A stretch of DNA of 64,000 bases from positions 496,001 through 560,000 of the forward strand of contig NOWV01000019.1 in the NCBI GenBank assembly GCA_003344405.1, given 5' to 3'. The stretch is from Trichoplax sp. H2. Lineage: Eukaryota; Placozoa; Uniplacotomia; Trichoplacea. Under the pieces are notes generated by a model. It did not search any database. It saw nothing but the letters and a program-made list of their open reading frames with translations, and was not told the DNA's origin. The stretch's first letter is position 1; each line of letters starts with the position of its first letter. The translations under genes and the position numbers were made by a program. Positions 1 to 14,474 of this stretch are shown in pieces.

Positions 1-1747
1 CTTACAGTTCTAATCATTGTGATTGTAACTTATAGTAGATTGTAAATTATCTTGGAAATGTTCCGTGATAGGAAATGTCGCAATCTGATTATTCTGTATT
101 AGGCATTAGATGTCTATGATCGTAAATACAATTGTTTGCATTAGGGAGTAATAGCTAAAATTAGTATCTAATTCAGTGAATGATTCCAAAGTGTATCGTA
201 CTAACTATTGCAGAAGAGTATATAAACGCAATATATCGCGTAATAACGTTAATTCTTAAAGTTAGTGTTTAACGTATAATACGAGGCGTCTAGTCTTTGC
301 GTAGTCTGCTAGTAAAGCAAAAGTGTTCCAGATAGTGCAGATATCGTTCTTTGATACGTGGCTCAAGGAATTGGCATATTGATCGTACTTTACGTTATCT
401 GGTTGCGAAGCTGTTTGTGATAATGGTATACTTTTATAACCGAGAGTTTATCCTTGATCTTTATTATACGGTAGCTTTCAAATAATGATCACAAATCAGC
501 TTTAATCAGTCGAAATTTTCTAAATTTTTTTTATGTAATTTGGAACTACCATCGTTAATCCCATGTTGCCATATTTCCTTTGAAAGGAAAGATCGGTAAG
601 AATATTGCATTCGATTTCATTTCAAGTTGAAATGATTGAAACAGAGTTAATTTACCAACAGTTAAACCGCTAGTATAGCAATAGTACAACATCATGGGGC
701 GATAAAGAACACCGATTTGAAATCTGTTATTCTTATTTAGAGCAGCCATTGTGCAACCATTGACTAAAGAAAGGTTTATGTTGATACAAATAATAAATTA
801 GCGGGTCTCATTCAAATACTTCTTCATTAATGAGGTAGTTTTTCTTTAAGATTTCGCTACAGATGCGTAATCTCTTTTGTTTCTCTGTTGTCAACTTAGA
901 ATAGTGCGAACCTCCATTAGTAATCATTGCGGGCATTTCTTCAGTTTAATAATAAGCGCACTGTCTATTCTAATATTTTTTTGATATCATTTTACAAAGC
1001 ACAGTCAAAAGTCTAGACAACTGGCCGTGTGAGATTTTATTAATTTCCTATTTTGTACACTGACAGCAGGCATTATGTAAGATAATAAAATTATCCATGT
1101 GCCTTGTATTGAATGAGATCTTGCAATGTGCTAGGGTAGTATAAAGGAACAAACACTGCATATAAATTTTATAAGTACGGTATTATGCGATAAAGAACGA
1201 TCAGAAAATGAACATTCATGTTATTGACTTTTAGAAATTTGCTTAATGATAATACTCCATAATTTACAATGCAACAGAGAACCAATACTCTTTCTAGTTA
1301 TAATAATTCTTATTCGGCCCAATATCTTCTGATTCCATTTTTATTTATACTTTATTATATTGTCACACTTTATAGAGAAGGAAATTTTAGAATAGCTTCC
1401 ATTCACAATTGTTATATGATGAGATGCGGTTTTCACACGTAGGATTCGATGTTGAAACTCCTAGTTGATTATAGTAGCAATGGCTTACTTACGATGCCCA
1501 TTTGATAGTTTTTATGCAAAGTAAGGCAATAAATACTAACAAATGTAATGCTCTCAACACTATTTGTAATCTTTAGCCATTTTTAATGTAATCAGTAAGG
1601 AAATCCTCTTCATCTTATCGTCTTGCATAACTATTATAATTTATATAAAATGTAGCTGTAATCTGCTTATGACTATCGAATCAATTTTATATGATTGATA
1701 CTTTTCTAAATTCATGTTATTCTACCTTATTAGTATAAACAGATCAG
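1..1747. other. Non-coding 5' flank of the ELK channel gene
   Basis: This AT-rich stretch shows no open frame with family resemblance and no convincing exon. It is presumably the upstream region of the channel gene that starts at 1748. I saw no RNA gene or clear tandem repeat in it. Confidence 0.5.
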
Positions 1748-4700
1748 ATGCCGAATCTATTTAAGTGGATGACTAGGTCAGCAACTCGCAGTAAAAGCCA
1801 GCAGCATTCCTTCGTGGAACAAATTGCTGAAAAATTTAATGGAGTTCGTAAGTATTGCGTGCTTATCTCTAGTAAAAGTTAGTTCTATTCTGTATTGATC
1901 TAAAAGATGATGTCTTATTATGTAAATGTTATGATAAGTAGTGTAAGATTATTTTATGGAAAAATGAATCTTTCCTTTATAAATATTGTAATCAATTCAT
2001 ACTTTTCGAAAAATATTTTGTCTGGATGGTTTGTATTTCGTAAATTAATTTTATCCGTGTATGTGTGTAATGTATTTAATAGTTCATTGGCACTATTAAT
2101 CTTTGTGTAATATTGATTAGTGCAACTTACCCTTTACCGCATGCAAGGAAGTGTTATATGGACTAGGCTACGCTAGTTTTATATTACATTATTTTGTGTG
2201 TAGACTCATACCAATATCACAAATCTCACTCTAAAGTATTCTAAATTAAACTAGCAATTAATTATATGTGATAAGATAAATTGCACCCTAGATTCCTAAA
2301 ATTACTAAATCAATAATATTAAAATCGCAGTTTTGGGTATAAATTATATCTTTCTACGGCATGCAGAACATAACTTAAAAAATCCACTACGACAGATCTG
2401 TAAATTAAATCAGAACCTGTATCGAAACGTTTCGGGTACATAAAGTATTCGATAATAAAGCAACATAACTGCTGATTTATTTTATGATTAAAAATTCGCT
2501 ACCAGATTTATCATAATTGAAGCATGAATACTATACAAATATATCGCCTAAATTGCAATCTTATATAATTTTTAACAAAAAATATTCCTAGCAGATATTG
2601 TTCGATTCTGACCCTAGTACAGTAGTCAAATTCACAATATCCTTAACCTTCATAACAGATTTATGTTATTTTGCATTATTTGACGTATAAAGTAAGAATA
2701 TTCAATTTTGCAAGTTTTACAACGCAGGAGTTTTCATTGCATAATATGATCGTAATTGGAGCTCTATTAACATTGCAATTGTGTTGGCATTGCAGACAGT
2801 AACTTCGTATTGGGAAGTACTAAAGAAAATAATCCAATTGTCTACTGTACGGATGGATTCTGTGAATTAACTCAATATAATCCGCAAGAAATCATTCGAC
2901 GAAATGGAAATTGCAATTTTCTGTATGGGGTTAAAACTCCACAGGATCATATTGACGCAATCCGGACAGCACTGGACGAACAGACTGAATTTCAAGTTAA
3001 AACTATCTTTTATAAAAAGGACGGTATGTTTCTATTTCTTTATGGCAGGGTGGTAATGATATCATAAGCATGGAAATTCAACTCTGCATTAATGATTTGA
3101 TAAGTGTAAACAACTTTCATTCTAGGATCGCCATTCGACTGTTTATTCGATATTTTACCTATTAAGAACGATGATGATAAAGTAGTCATGTTTGTTGCCT
3201 CTCATAAAGATTTATTAAATCAATCATTTGATGAATCAGGTAGGAAAGAGTATATCTATATGCTAAATGCATTTAAGATAATTAGAATTAGATTGTGCCA
3301 AATAAATAGGAACATTTCTCAGATTAATAGCGTGATTTTATTTTACAGTAAATGGCACTCTGTAGCATTTTAAAGCATTTTATAATAAAGCGCATAAAAT
3401 ATTCCGGTTAATTACGATATCTTATTATTTTCCTATAAAATACTAGATGGAGAGCTAAATAAGAATAATAGAGAATCAAAGCGTACCGTTAGTACCCTAC
3501 GTCGAAGAAACAGTCGGGCTGTCCTTTATCACCTTTCTGAACAACTTTCATTTAATGGACAGACTAAAACGGAAACGGATAAAATAACTGAAGTAAGGCT
3601 TAATGTTTGATGATTATCTTCACTTTTAAGTTGGATAACCCACATGCAATAATGCTATATTTTTAATAATATCTGATAATGTAAAATAGAAGATTAAGAA
3701 ATAAAAATGAATGGTGAATCTTACACATTCCCAACAATTCGGAGATGGCAAATTTTAAGTATTTTCTTTGTTATCTTTCATTAGAGACTAGTTTTAACCG
3801 CGAAGAATGCTAATGATGTAAAAGTTAAGCACGTTCAAAGGCCTATTTTCCTAATACTACATTATAGTCGATTAAAATTAGCTTGGGACTGGAGTATCAT
3901 CGCCTTGACATTTTTTATTGCAATTATGGTTCCGCTTTTCGTCGCATTTAAAATCTACAGTTTACCGGTAGTCATCCTACCTCAAATATGCTTCATTATA
4001 GATATTCTACTTAATTTTCGAACTACTTATATTGATAGTCATGGCCATATTGTATATCAAAGTAAAAGAATAGCCGCTAATTATATGAAAACTTGGCTCA
4101 TTATCGATCTTACGGCCTCTATCCCGTTAGAACTTATTATCGACTACGAAAATGCATCGCCATCTCTTCCGGTGAGTGGCTGTATAGAGCAAATTGAGAT
4201 AATTCATTAAAGATTTTATTACTGTTAATTACCAAGCTTAGCCTGCACAAGTTCGACTCATAGTCTAGTAAAGGTCTAAAATGGCATTCAAATGTCAGTT
4301 ATGCCATATCTTCCCAATCACATTAATAAAATAGTATAGTCTATAGGCCTTTATATAGTATTTAAATCATTCACTGCGCTACATACGGTATTAGATTTGT
4401 CTCGATTTTGCTTTTTCAAATTGTATATTTTTTTGTCTAATTTTGAATCATTGTCTTGACAGATTCGATGCATAGCCTTATTGAAATTGCTTCGACTCCT
4501 CCATCTAATTCACTTTATGGCCTATTGCGACCGTAAATTCGAATACAACGCTGCAGTTTTAGCCTTGCTATTACTATCGTTTGCAACATTAGCTCATTGG
4601 CTTGCATGTATCTGGTATATTATTGGAAATCGAGAGCTTATGAATAATCAGCGCCTTGGTTGGTTATACGAGCTATCGTTATCGCTCAATGAACCGTATT

Positions 4701-7700
4701 ATAACAGTACATCGGGTGGACCATCGCTGCAGGATAAATATGTTACCGCATTATATTTTACTTTAAGCAGTCTTACTACGGTGGGATTTGGCAATGTTTC
4801 TGGTAATACCACAGCGGAGAAAGTGTTCGCCGTCATAACTATGATTATTGGATGTAAGCTATTAGATTATCCCGTGGCAAATGTTCATCTTAGATGTTAT
4901 GCTGATATTTTCGATATCAATTACGCTAATTTTTTCTTTCTTATTCATATAGCTTTGATGTATGCCGTAATATTTGGTAATGTAACTGCAATTATTCAGC
5001 GAATCTATTCAGCTAGATCGAAATTTCGATCGCGAATGTATGATATCCGGCAGTTTTGTCATGCTTATCATTTGCCAAAGCAGTTAAAATATCGCTTAGA
5101 GGACTTTACTTACACCGATTGGTCCGTCACTAATGGCATTAACAAAGAAGAGGTAAAAATCGATTCGGCTTTTTATATACTTCGTTTTGAATTATGTGCT
5201 CTAAAATCGCTACATTCTGAAATACAGTATTTAATTTTGTTTATTTTTGTTTTTGGGTTGCTATCAGATAGATAGAATGATTAAGTAATTTTTTATTTTT
5301 GTATATCAATTTTTAAACGTACCAAAATTGAATTATCTGCCAAGTTTTGCAGACGTAGAATTAATTTGATCCCATGTTCTATCAATTAGGTTTTAAAAAC
5401 ATTACCTGTTGAGCTGCAAACTGATATCTGCCTGTACTTACATCGAGAATTTCTTGGCTTGTCGCTTTTCCAATCAGTCAGCAATGGCTGTATGAGAAAT
5501 CTTTCCAGCCGAATTCAAACAAGTTACTGTGCTCCAAGTGAGATTGTCATCTATGAAGGAGAGTTGTATCATCCTCTATATTTTGTCGCTAGTGGAACAC
5601 TGCAGGTCTTTCGAAATGATGTTGTCGTAGCGATATTAGGTACGTCAAATTATTCATGAATTGTGCCGACTTAAGCCTTTCGGTGAATCAAATTACCGTT
5701 TCACCTATCGTTGTCAATTAGCTATGGAATGTAAAAATTAACGATTCAGCTAAGAATATTGCTGTAGTACGTTAATTAAAGAGTAAAAGAGTATGATTGC
5801 TCTGCATTAATTTCTGCCATCTGTGTTCAGACATCGCTCCTTTAACTGTATATGGTTGTATACCTCAGGCTACAGTAATATTGACGTTGTATGAAATATG
5901 AGTTTTGATATACCGGCGTTATCAATAATAATATATTCACGGAAATTAATATTACCGTATTATATTTACAGCACGAATTCAGTCTTCAAATTTGATGCCA
6001 GTAGATGTAAGATTTTCACCTAGATGTACTGAGTGCATATTTGCAACATGTTTTACGAAATGAATCGGCTAGATTATGCTTTCCATCATATAGTGGTCAT
6101 TCGATCGAAATCGGCCATTTATACATTTAAATTAATGTTCATCAAGGCCGCATCGTAGATTGTATCTGAATTGTATAAGTTTTCGCCTTATTCTATTTCC
6201 TATTTGATTAATTAGGTCACGGTGATTTAATTGGGGAATTCCCACTTCAAAGTACAAGTTCCCATCTTCCAAAGTCTACTGGAACCGTTAAGGCCTTGAC
6301 ATATTGTGATTTACGCTACATTAATCATTTCGATTTAAAACAAGTTACTGAATCCTATCCTGAACTTGGACAAGTGCTACAAAATGAGTGGAATTTGGCA
6401 TATAATTTGGGAGAAGATGATGTACCGGTGAGCAAATATAAATAAATATGAATACCGAAATTGAATTACTAGCCTTGAAGATGCTGATCAGTTTGTGCTA
6501 CCAAGTAATAGTATTTCAAGCTATAGCATGGAGTTGAGCTACAATGGATGATGTTCGTAGTTAAGATTGCAAGATGCACAGTTATCTATTCATGATAGAT
6601 GTACATAATCCTTAGTAGAAGGATTAATTTATGTCATAAGTTAGTACGAACCGAAAGTTCTCGTCACATTATTTTTCAAATATTTTGCCACTAGCATCTC
6701 AAAATCTCAAGCAAATAGACTATATATATCTTTTCTTATTCGATAAACTTCGTAACATTAATACTATCTTAGAGAGAGACAATATGCGAGTTATACAAGT
6801 ACTATAATTCTATCCTCAAAAATTTTTGTAAGATTTTCTCTATCCTTACCTAGAGATTATAATTAGCTATAATGGAATTTCATCCGACATTTGCGTCAAT
6901 TTTAAAGTCTTAACCCAAATATATACGTATTCTATGATGTTAACATGTTTGTAATTAGTTTCAAACGTTCATATATTATATTTTTGCCAATAAATGCTTT
7001 ATATTAATAACTATCTTTGCGCAAATAGTTGACCATACCTAAGCAATATAACAATAATGATCCAGATGATGGTCGCCGAATGCCTTCTACGCCTAGATCT
7101 GCAAGTTTTAAAAGAATGTCATGGAGAAAGAAAAAACAGTGGAGAAGTGTAGGTAGCATTGGGGAAGATTCCATGGTACAGCCAGCAGAGAAACATGATG
7201 ATGGCTCTAGCGATGAAGGTAAGACATTGAAGTATGCATATTTTTTTCCAGAATGCAAAGACCTACGTATGTATCTGCTTGGATAGGAAAGCAGTAGAAG
7301 CTACGATAAACACAATTTATTTTACGGCTTGCATGTAGAATGAAATATTCTATTATCGTACGCTTATACCAATTGCTCCGCTTGGATGCCTATATTATCC
7401 AGGCTATTTAATTTAATATTTTTAATTTAAATTAATAGAAGTGAATAAAAATAATTTAATTAGTCGAAAGCTATACCGTAGTAAAGTAGCACTAACATAA
7501 TCGTATATATAAGATTGAATATCCATTGGCGGTAATAATTATTATGGTACTTAAGGAGCATTTATAGAATTAATTACACTTTTATAAGTAGTTTCCTATT
7601 TACTCCGATCCTATCACCAGTTACGACGCTACTGAATCGTGATAGAAAGTTTAAATTCGATTGCATTTCTTAAATGATTTTATTCAAATGCTAACGCCAT

Positions 7701-8510
7701 AGATACAAATTTTGATTGCATGTAATGTTTGAAAAGATATTAAATATTAAATTTTACTATCTAGATAATCACAACGAGAAAAATGCATCTGCTTCCATAA
7801 AAATTCGATCCAATCCTTTTGAACGCTTAAGCGCTCGTAGGAAGGACATTATCAAAGGTGGTCTTCGCTTTAATCGAAGTAAAGCTGCTAGCAAGCCCAA
7901 GTCTGTAACTAGTTCGCCTTTACTAGCTGGCAAAATGAAGAGAAGCGCCAGTTCGGTTGGTATCTCTAGTACCGATGATACCATGTTATCAAGAGGAAGA
8001 GCTCGAAGACCTAGTGATCCGTATTTAATGCATCATTTGCATGAAGGAAATAATGGGAATAAATGTGCTATTAGTAAGTTTTCAATCTTAGCTGAATCAG
8101 ATAATAACTTGCTCAGTGTCGAGCAACGATTTGAAGATGCTATGCAATCATTAAAAGCACGCTCACACGGTGGATCGGGTGAGGAGCTAGAAAATAACGA
8201 GGTCGCCCTTTCATTCTCAGTTGGTCTATCCAATGGAGCAATAAACGGCCATGATAGTACTAATAATAGTATGGATAAGGAGTATAGGCTCAAAAAAACT
8301 ACTAGTCAAGCAAGCTTGTCGGCCAAAGAAAAGCAAGAAATTCAAGGTGAAAATATGGAAACGATACAAGAACAACTTCTTGCTACTTGGGATACAGTTA
8401 TTAAAATGAATGAAAAAATAAGTCTCATGTCGGATGAAATAATTTTAGTAGCGAAAGATATAAAGGATTTAAAGGACATAGTTTCTGCTGAGAAGCAGAC
8501 CATACTATAG
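1748..8510 (+). CDS. ELK: ELK-type (KCNH/Kv12-like) voltage-gated potassium channel, 11 exons
   Basis: Plasma-membrane K+ channel of the EAG superfamily, ELK branch. Exons: 1748-1847, 2796-3023, 3126-3239, 3447-3592, 3785-4171, 4463-4853, 4953-5152, 5390-5639, 6216-6427, 7029-7218, 7765-8510; junction phases agree, giving 987 residues. Residues about 25-150 form the eag/PAS domain, with HSNFVLG, VYCTDGFCELT and CNFLYG as in ELK proteins. S1-S3 lie in exon 5 (FIIDILLNFRTTY, YMKTWLIIDL). S4, pore and S6 lie in exon 6, with selectivity filter TVGFGN near residues 431-436. FGNVTAIIQR follows S6, then a C-linker and a cyclic-nucleotide-binding-homology domain (SCAPSE-type loop, GDLIGE, LTYCDL). 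The C-tail is Ser/Lys-rich and ends in a predicted coiled coil. Oddity: several gating arginines of S4 are histidine. The start ATG precedes the eag cap region and is plausible, but is not proven. Confidence 0.93.
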
Positions 8511-9443
8511 AATGATGTATAGTCCAACCTTGGATATTTTTCTTCACTTTATCGATACTTGTAAATATAAACATAATAATGTTGGATTGATTTCAATTAA
8601 CTGTGCATGCAACGCTTTGAATATATTCCTAAGCAATCAGCTAATTGAGGTGGTACAGCGAATACCATTTGATTCTATATAAGATGATCGATAGCAATAC
8701 GTACATGCCATATTTCTGATATGCACTAACTTTAATGATTCTTATTTAAGTAGACCATGTTTGTTTGCCACATTTAGTTAATTTATAATCTTCATACTGA
8801 CATTTCGATTTTTGATAATTTATCGGTCCTATTTTTCCAAACCTTAGTAAAATTCAACTTGTTCTGCACTACTGTATATACAGTATAAAATAAACTAATT
8901 ATTAATGATTGATTAACTTGGGATTGTAGGCAAGGGTATAATACACCCTCAATATATATTATGTAAAGGGTGGACAAACTTACGACTTTCCTGAAAATGA
9001 ATTAGAGATGATTAATAAAACTCTTTGTCGTCTATCACTGCTTGTTATACGTCATTTGCGAATGCATAATATACTTGCTTAGTGCACAGAAAGTAGCTTT
9101 GAGTAATAACGTTACTGATTCAAGTCAAACAATAGAAGTCGACTCTCTGCAGAAGATACCTGGTAATAGTCAACATGTTCTTTTTTTAATCTATTTAGAA
9201 ATGCATAATGAATGCATATGCAGCGTAAGCTATTGGAGAATGCAGGATCCTTTATTGGTCAGCATAGTAAAAATTTTTTGACAAATAACGAAACGACCTT
9301 CCTGTCATCTTATTATATACATATATATATATATAGAACAGCTTCCCTTCTTAATCATTTAACTATCTCTGTGATCTTCCCATTGCAAGATGTAAATGTC
9401 CAAGAGTGATATCTAGCCTATGTACTTCAGTTCAGTAAAAATT
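8511..9443. other. Convergent intergenic gap between ELK and ZC3H15
   Basis: Both genes end toward this 0.9-kb gap, so it should hold two 3' UTRs. It contains a short (AT)n run near 9313-9332. Small open frames here have no family resemblance. I see no other element. Confidence 0.5.
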
Positions 9444-12400
9444 TCAATCGTTTAATTCCAAATTTTCTAGATCCTCATCTATGTCATCCATAAATAAATC
9501 TTCTTCTATTAATAAGCTTCCACTATTAGCAGTGGCGTTATCGCTACTGCCAGCGACGGCAGCATTTCCATCATCTGTAACGTTGGAGTAACCTGCAGCC
9601 TCTCCTAATTTGTTATCATCGCCATCATCAGCAGCGTTTCCTTCCTTACTTTTACTAGCACCTGTAACAGAGGGTTTATTACATTACGACACTGTATTTT
9701 TCATAGTTTCAGAGACATCCACGCATGGCAACTCAAAACTGGTTAATCTAGTAAGGATATCATAATGGATTACCCTTTGATGTCGTCTTCTTCGACGTTG
9801 GCTCATCATCTGTAGCTGCGGCAAGTAATTCTTCAAAGGTTAAATCAATGTATTTTACGTTACTTGTCTCATCTGTTTCTGCCTTTCGCTCGAAAACTGC
9901 CTCTTCTTCGTCATCGTCGGCTTCTTCAACAAGGCTAGGTTGAAATTGAAAAACTTCTCTGCCACTTATCTACAGCGCACCATTAGAGCAAATACAGTAT
10001 TATAAATTGAGTAAAATAGTACTAACATCTGACATAATTTTTGTTCATGCAACATTTTTTTGATGTTATAACGGCGATATAACAAGGTAACAGTCACTAA
10101 CTCCAATGCTTCGTCCGGCTTTTAGTTCGGCTTTTTTCTTCTTCGTATCTGCTTCTTCTTTCTTTCGTTTCGCTTCCAACTAGTATAAGAGATAAAGTGA
10201 ACCATTAAATAATATCCATTATACACATCGAAATACTAAGTTGTCGATATTATGTTATGATAAGATCAATTACCCTATTCTTCTTCCAAACTATGAAAGT
10301 TTCATACGTAACTTTAGTTAGCTCTGAACCTAGATTCGCCCTCTAAACAGTGTAGTTTAATTGAACTTTATTGTGAGACAGTCATTTTCAACATTGTTGA
10401 ATTTCACTTTCATTTCACATCAATCATTAATCAGAACGAACCTTTGTTTCTATAAGTTCTTCTAGTGATGTGGTTTCATCTACTTCATCCTTCTTTGAAT
10501 TTTTTTTAAGCACAAATCCAGGTGGAAGTGCATGTCGATACATACATTTGTTTCCGCCATTAGGGCATGCCCAAAACCAACCATACAGACCTTTTTCAAT
10601 AGCTTCTAGAAAGTACTTGCAAACCTAACATGTGTATAGTTACCAATTCAATAAGGTAAAAGTCCAACACAGAATTGGGTAATCACTGCGATACATTAGT
10701 AGAGTAACAACGTACGATTTCAGTTCTAGGTTTGGCTTTTTCACTACCGTGCTTCTTGTTTACAACCTCCTCTAACTTTTCTTGATCCCATTTGTCCATT
10801 GTGTCTATGTGAATCAATATTAAATTTGATAAGGCAATTTTTAAATTGACCATTAGTGATATATTGAAATTATTTGACGCTAAATGATTTTAGAAAATCA
10901 GTTTTAATAACCATCTTTTAAGTCGTCTTCATCTCTTGAGTCAATATATACACTCCTTTTCTCAGTTTTTCGATCCAAGGACATATCATGAGAAAATTTG
11001 CATTTATCACCTTTACTACAATTTCCTTGCTTGTAAAAGGCACACAAAAGCGACTTTGGGTCTGCTCCTAAGTATTCAAATAGATGGTGATATGATAAGA
11101 CACCTGATTCATGCTCATCATCCGTCTTGTTGTTCAACCACAACAGGGCAAAAATTGCTAACGCTGTTGCCATAGCTAAAAGATACCTGCAGAAGCTTTT
11201 TGACTGACAGGTCTAAATAACTTCTCCATTTCATCTCTTTCTTTTTGTGCTTCGCTTTTCTTTTTCTAATATGGAAACAACAGTTGTTAGCCTATTGCTT
11301 TACAGGTATTTTTGAGTTCAACTTTGTAAACTACCTAATACAGCTATTGTATATTATTTCTACAATACTCGCATGACAAGCAGTGACAGAAATTGAATAA
11401 AAAGGAGTTGTAAAGAGATTTGGTAATCATGGCAAGTTCTTTCGATCAGAAAAGCCCAAGTCTAGACTATTGATACAATCACTTTGCCATGTTATACTTA
11501 CTTTATCCTCAAACTTTTGCTGTTCAGCCTGTTCAAGTCATAAAGCGCAATATTATATTAGCATTCATCAATCCGTCAATTTAACTGCAGTAATCTAAAC
11601 ATGTCAATAGGTCATTGAACTGTCTGACCTTGTTTGGACCTTGTTGTCCATATTTAACCTATAGATAAGTATACATCAATGGAAGACGCATGTTAATCGA
11701 ACTTTTGTATGAAAACACATGCAGTATAGTCATGAAGACTCTTCAATTATTATTAGTTTTCAACTGCTCGTATAAAAGTTGGTAGTTTGGTAGTCAACCA
11801 TTGGATGGATTGAAATCAGTCGCAATGACTTTCCGATTATAATGTCCTGTATCATCTATAACGTCCTATTGATGGTGGTGTACATTAACTTACCTGATTG
11901 GATAAGTGCTTAACGTACTCTTGCTGCTTTTTACCTTTTTTATTTTTTAAACCGAACGTTTTGTCCTAGAAGCATATTATACCGTTCATTAGTACATTGT
12001 TAACGTTCAATTACGTGTTACTCGATCTATTCCTACGAATGTTTTTAATGCAGATAATGATCGAATCGATTCTAGTGTAGACATTTCCATCATTTCTCAA
12101 CCGAAATTCTCTACCTATGCCTACAGTTGGATCGAGCTACCTATTGCTCATGGTTAAGGTAGTACTTTACGTGCATCTACTCGTATTGAGTTTGATCGAT
12201 GCCATACTCATGTCCGCTATTAGTAGACTTGCAACCATTTGGTAGATGATTTACATAACTAGTCAAGACTGAAGAGCGATGACGAGTAACTTATTGAATT
12301 TAAAGTTGTACACATGGTAGACTAATCGATCGTCAAGCTCGAATTGGAATTATCATCGATGGTCAAGCGATCCATCGATTCTGTAGATGTTACAACACTT

Positions 12401-12722
12401 CATTGTACAATCCATCAAGACGAGATTGTCGACCGAATTAGTATACCGTAAGCATGATGTTTGCCATTGCTGGTAGGAGACTCGTCTACGTAGTACGCAT
12501 CATGCGCCCACTTTAACGTAATGTAGTCGTATCCTGTCATCCTATCAAAGTGTCCATTATTGATAAGATATTAAGACGGCTTATCATTTGCTATCGATAC
12601 TATCATGATAGAATCGATGGCAATCAAGTTATTGGAATGAAAGGAGAGACCTCGACAATTTTCTCTTTCTTCTTTTGCACGGTTTTCTGACTTGGCGCCG
12701 ATGCCTTTTTCTTTGGAGGCAT
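9444..12722 (-). CDS. ZC3H15: ZC3H15 (DFRP1) CCCH zinc-finger protein, 11 exons
   Basis: Partner and stabiliser of the translational GTPase DRG1, acting on cytoplasmic ribosomes. Exons in transcript order: 12722-12651, 11965-11894, 11658-11629, 11528-11502, 11265-11187, 11067-10912, 10804-10716, 10624-10442, 10179-10102, 9969-9774, 9661-9444. The sum is 1200 nt, or 399 residues (human protein about 426). It starts [13 protein letters not shown] like the vertebrate protein and continues [11 protein letters not shown]. The first CCCH finger ([19 protein letters not shown]) has C-x7-C-x5-C-x3-H spacing. The second lies in exon 8 (CKYF...[13 protein letters not shown]). Later come ISGREVFQF and the acidic tail ending LENLELND. 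Exons of only 27 and 30 nt are supported by phase and by the conserved order. It lies head to head with PA2G4 across 2.2 kb. Confidence 0.96.
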
Positions 12723-14110
12723 AATGGATCAAGTTGTGTTGATGATCTTGGCAAAATGAAAGTTGTCTATGGCGATAGCCTTCAATTCCTACCAGATAAT
12801 GCTCTATAATGGGAAAGAAGCCAAGCTGAATAGCCACTTTGCACTCTTCTTCGCTGGATATTGGGTTGCCAACGACGATGTACCTAAAAGAGCCAAATCG
12901 GGCATGGGTTGGATCCGATCGGCTTCTACAATGTACAGTACTGCGAGTGGCCACAGTCTTTATTGAGACAAGTCGATCGCATGTTTACAACTGTTGTAAC
13001 AGACCATCGGCTGAGCAGCCACAGTATGGACATGACCGCGGACTTTTCCTTCTGGCTACAAAGTGTACTGGACTGTCATAGACTATTCCCTTTTTCTATG
13101 GTACTGTAGGGCCTGGGGCACAAAGTGATGTCACCCTCGTCCTGCTGTCCTTCCGGTTTATACTGTGATGCTTTCCGAAAAAGGGAAAAAAATCTTACTG
13201 AAACTAACGTAAAACTACTATCCTTTATAGCAATATGGAGCTGGAGAGCTAAACTATTTATACAAGTTGATAGAATTACGCTACTCGTAATACTGATTAT
13301 AAAATATCCATTTCCAAGACAAAATCGCCTACAGTACAAAGTAAAATTGTTTGCCCAAACCGGTACTGTACACTACTCGATTGCGGTTGGCGATGGACGG
13401 AAGGACGCCAAGAAGACGGGTGCCATCATCACCCTACTGTAATGAACAAACTACTGTATACTAGTGTACAGTATAGTATGACTGGGCGAGATGCCGCAGT
13501 CACAATCCTTAGCAAGTGCCACAGACTCGGATGGACGGATATTCTCGGAGCAAGATCCGATAGAGAAGGTGGTAGTGAGTGACATCAGACGTATCTTGTG
13601 GGTCTGTTTTCTTCATCACTACTACTCATTTGGAAAGATGAATATCATTTTAGAACTGCATTCAACACAATAGGATTCAATAGTGACCAATCCAGTCTCT
13701 TCCTACCGACGCCATGACCAAAAGAAGTCATCAAGTGTGAATGAGTAAAAAAGCTGTGGCCAAAATTGTCGGCCATTTTTGGTACAGTACACAGTATTAC
13801 TATCTACTGTACACGCTTGGCTTATATTGCAGTCGATGTGGCTGTCGTTGCTGCAGTCTGTAAGCAATCCATGGAAGGGATGATTGAGGAGTCTTCTACC
13901 CTGATTGTACAGTACATACCCTACAGTACCAACACTGTGCACTGTAGTGCTTGAGGACGGTCAGTTTCGCGGCAAAAATGCCCACCATCAAAGCCTCTAT
14001 GAATCCTAGTGTTTCCCTCTATCACTGATATTACCCCTGGCTGATGATTGCGTAGTCTACCTAACATTTCCACTCATCACGTTTTACATGGGTCGCACAC
14101 GTGCCATTAG

Positions 14111-14144
14111 ACCGGACCGGACCGGACCGGACCGGACCGGACCG
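14111..14144. repeat. (ACCGG)n pentanucleotide microsatellite
   Basis: Six perfect tandem ACCGG units and a partial seventh sit in the ZC3H15-PA2G4 intergenic region. This is the most GC-rich simple repeat I saw in the window and carries CpG sites. Confidence 0.95.
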
Positions 14145-14445
14145 CTCCACAAGCCAGCAGACTATAGTACTGACAGCGAAACGTCACACAAGACCTCAAC
14201 TCAGTACTGCTGACACTGCAATAGGAATACTGCTAGTAGAGCAGAGCTTGCCATTGCTGCGGCCAGTCAAACTAAATAGGAATCGCTTGGCGGACAAGCT
14301 GACTGAAACTTATTCACATTCTGCGCAAAGTTGGTGGGTAAGTTGAATAAGAAAGTAGAATAACGTGATGTAGGATGTGGAGATCCTTTAGTATTGGCAG
14401 GAAAAGACTCAGGATCTTTCTCCTTCTTCTTGATAGAACAATTGG

Positions 14446-14474
14446 CATGAATTTTCTACGGGTGAAAATTCATG
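14446..14474. repeat. Short perfect hairpin, 11-bp stem
   Basis: Arms CATGAATTTTC (14446-14456) and GAAAATTCATG (14464-14474) flank a 7-nt spacer. It lies upstream of PA2G4. Function unknown. Confidence 0.85.

Noticed and set aside
12571-12954. 127-codon minus-strand frame overlapping the ZC3H15 first exon
   Set aside because: It is in a different frame from the conserved MPPKKK start and has no homology.
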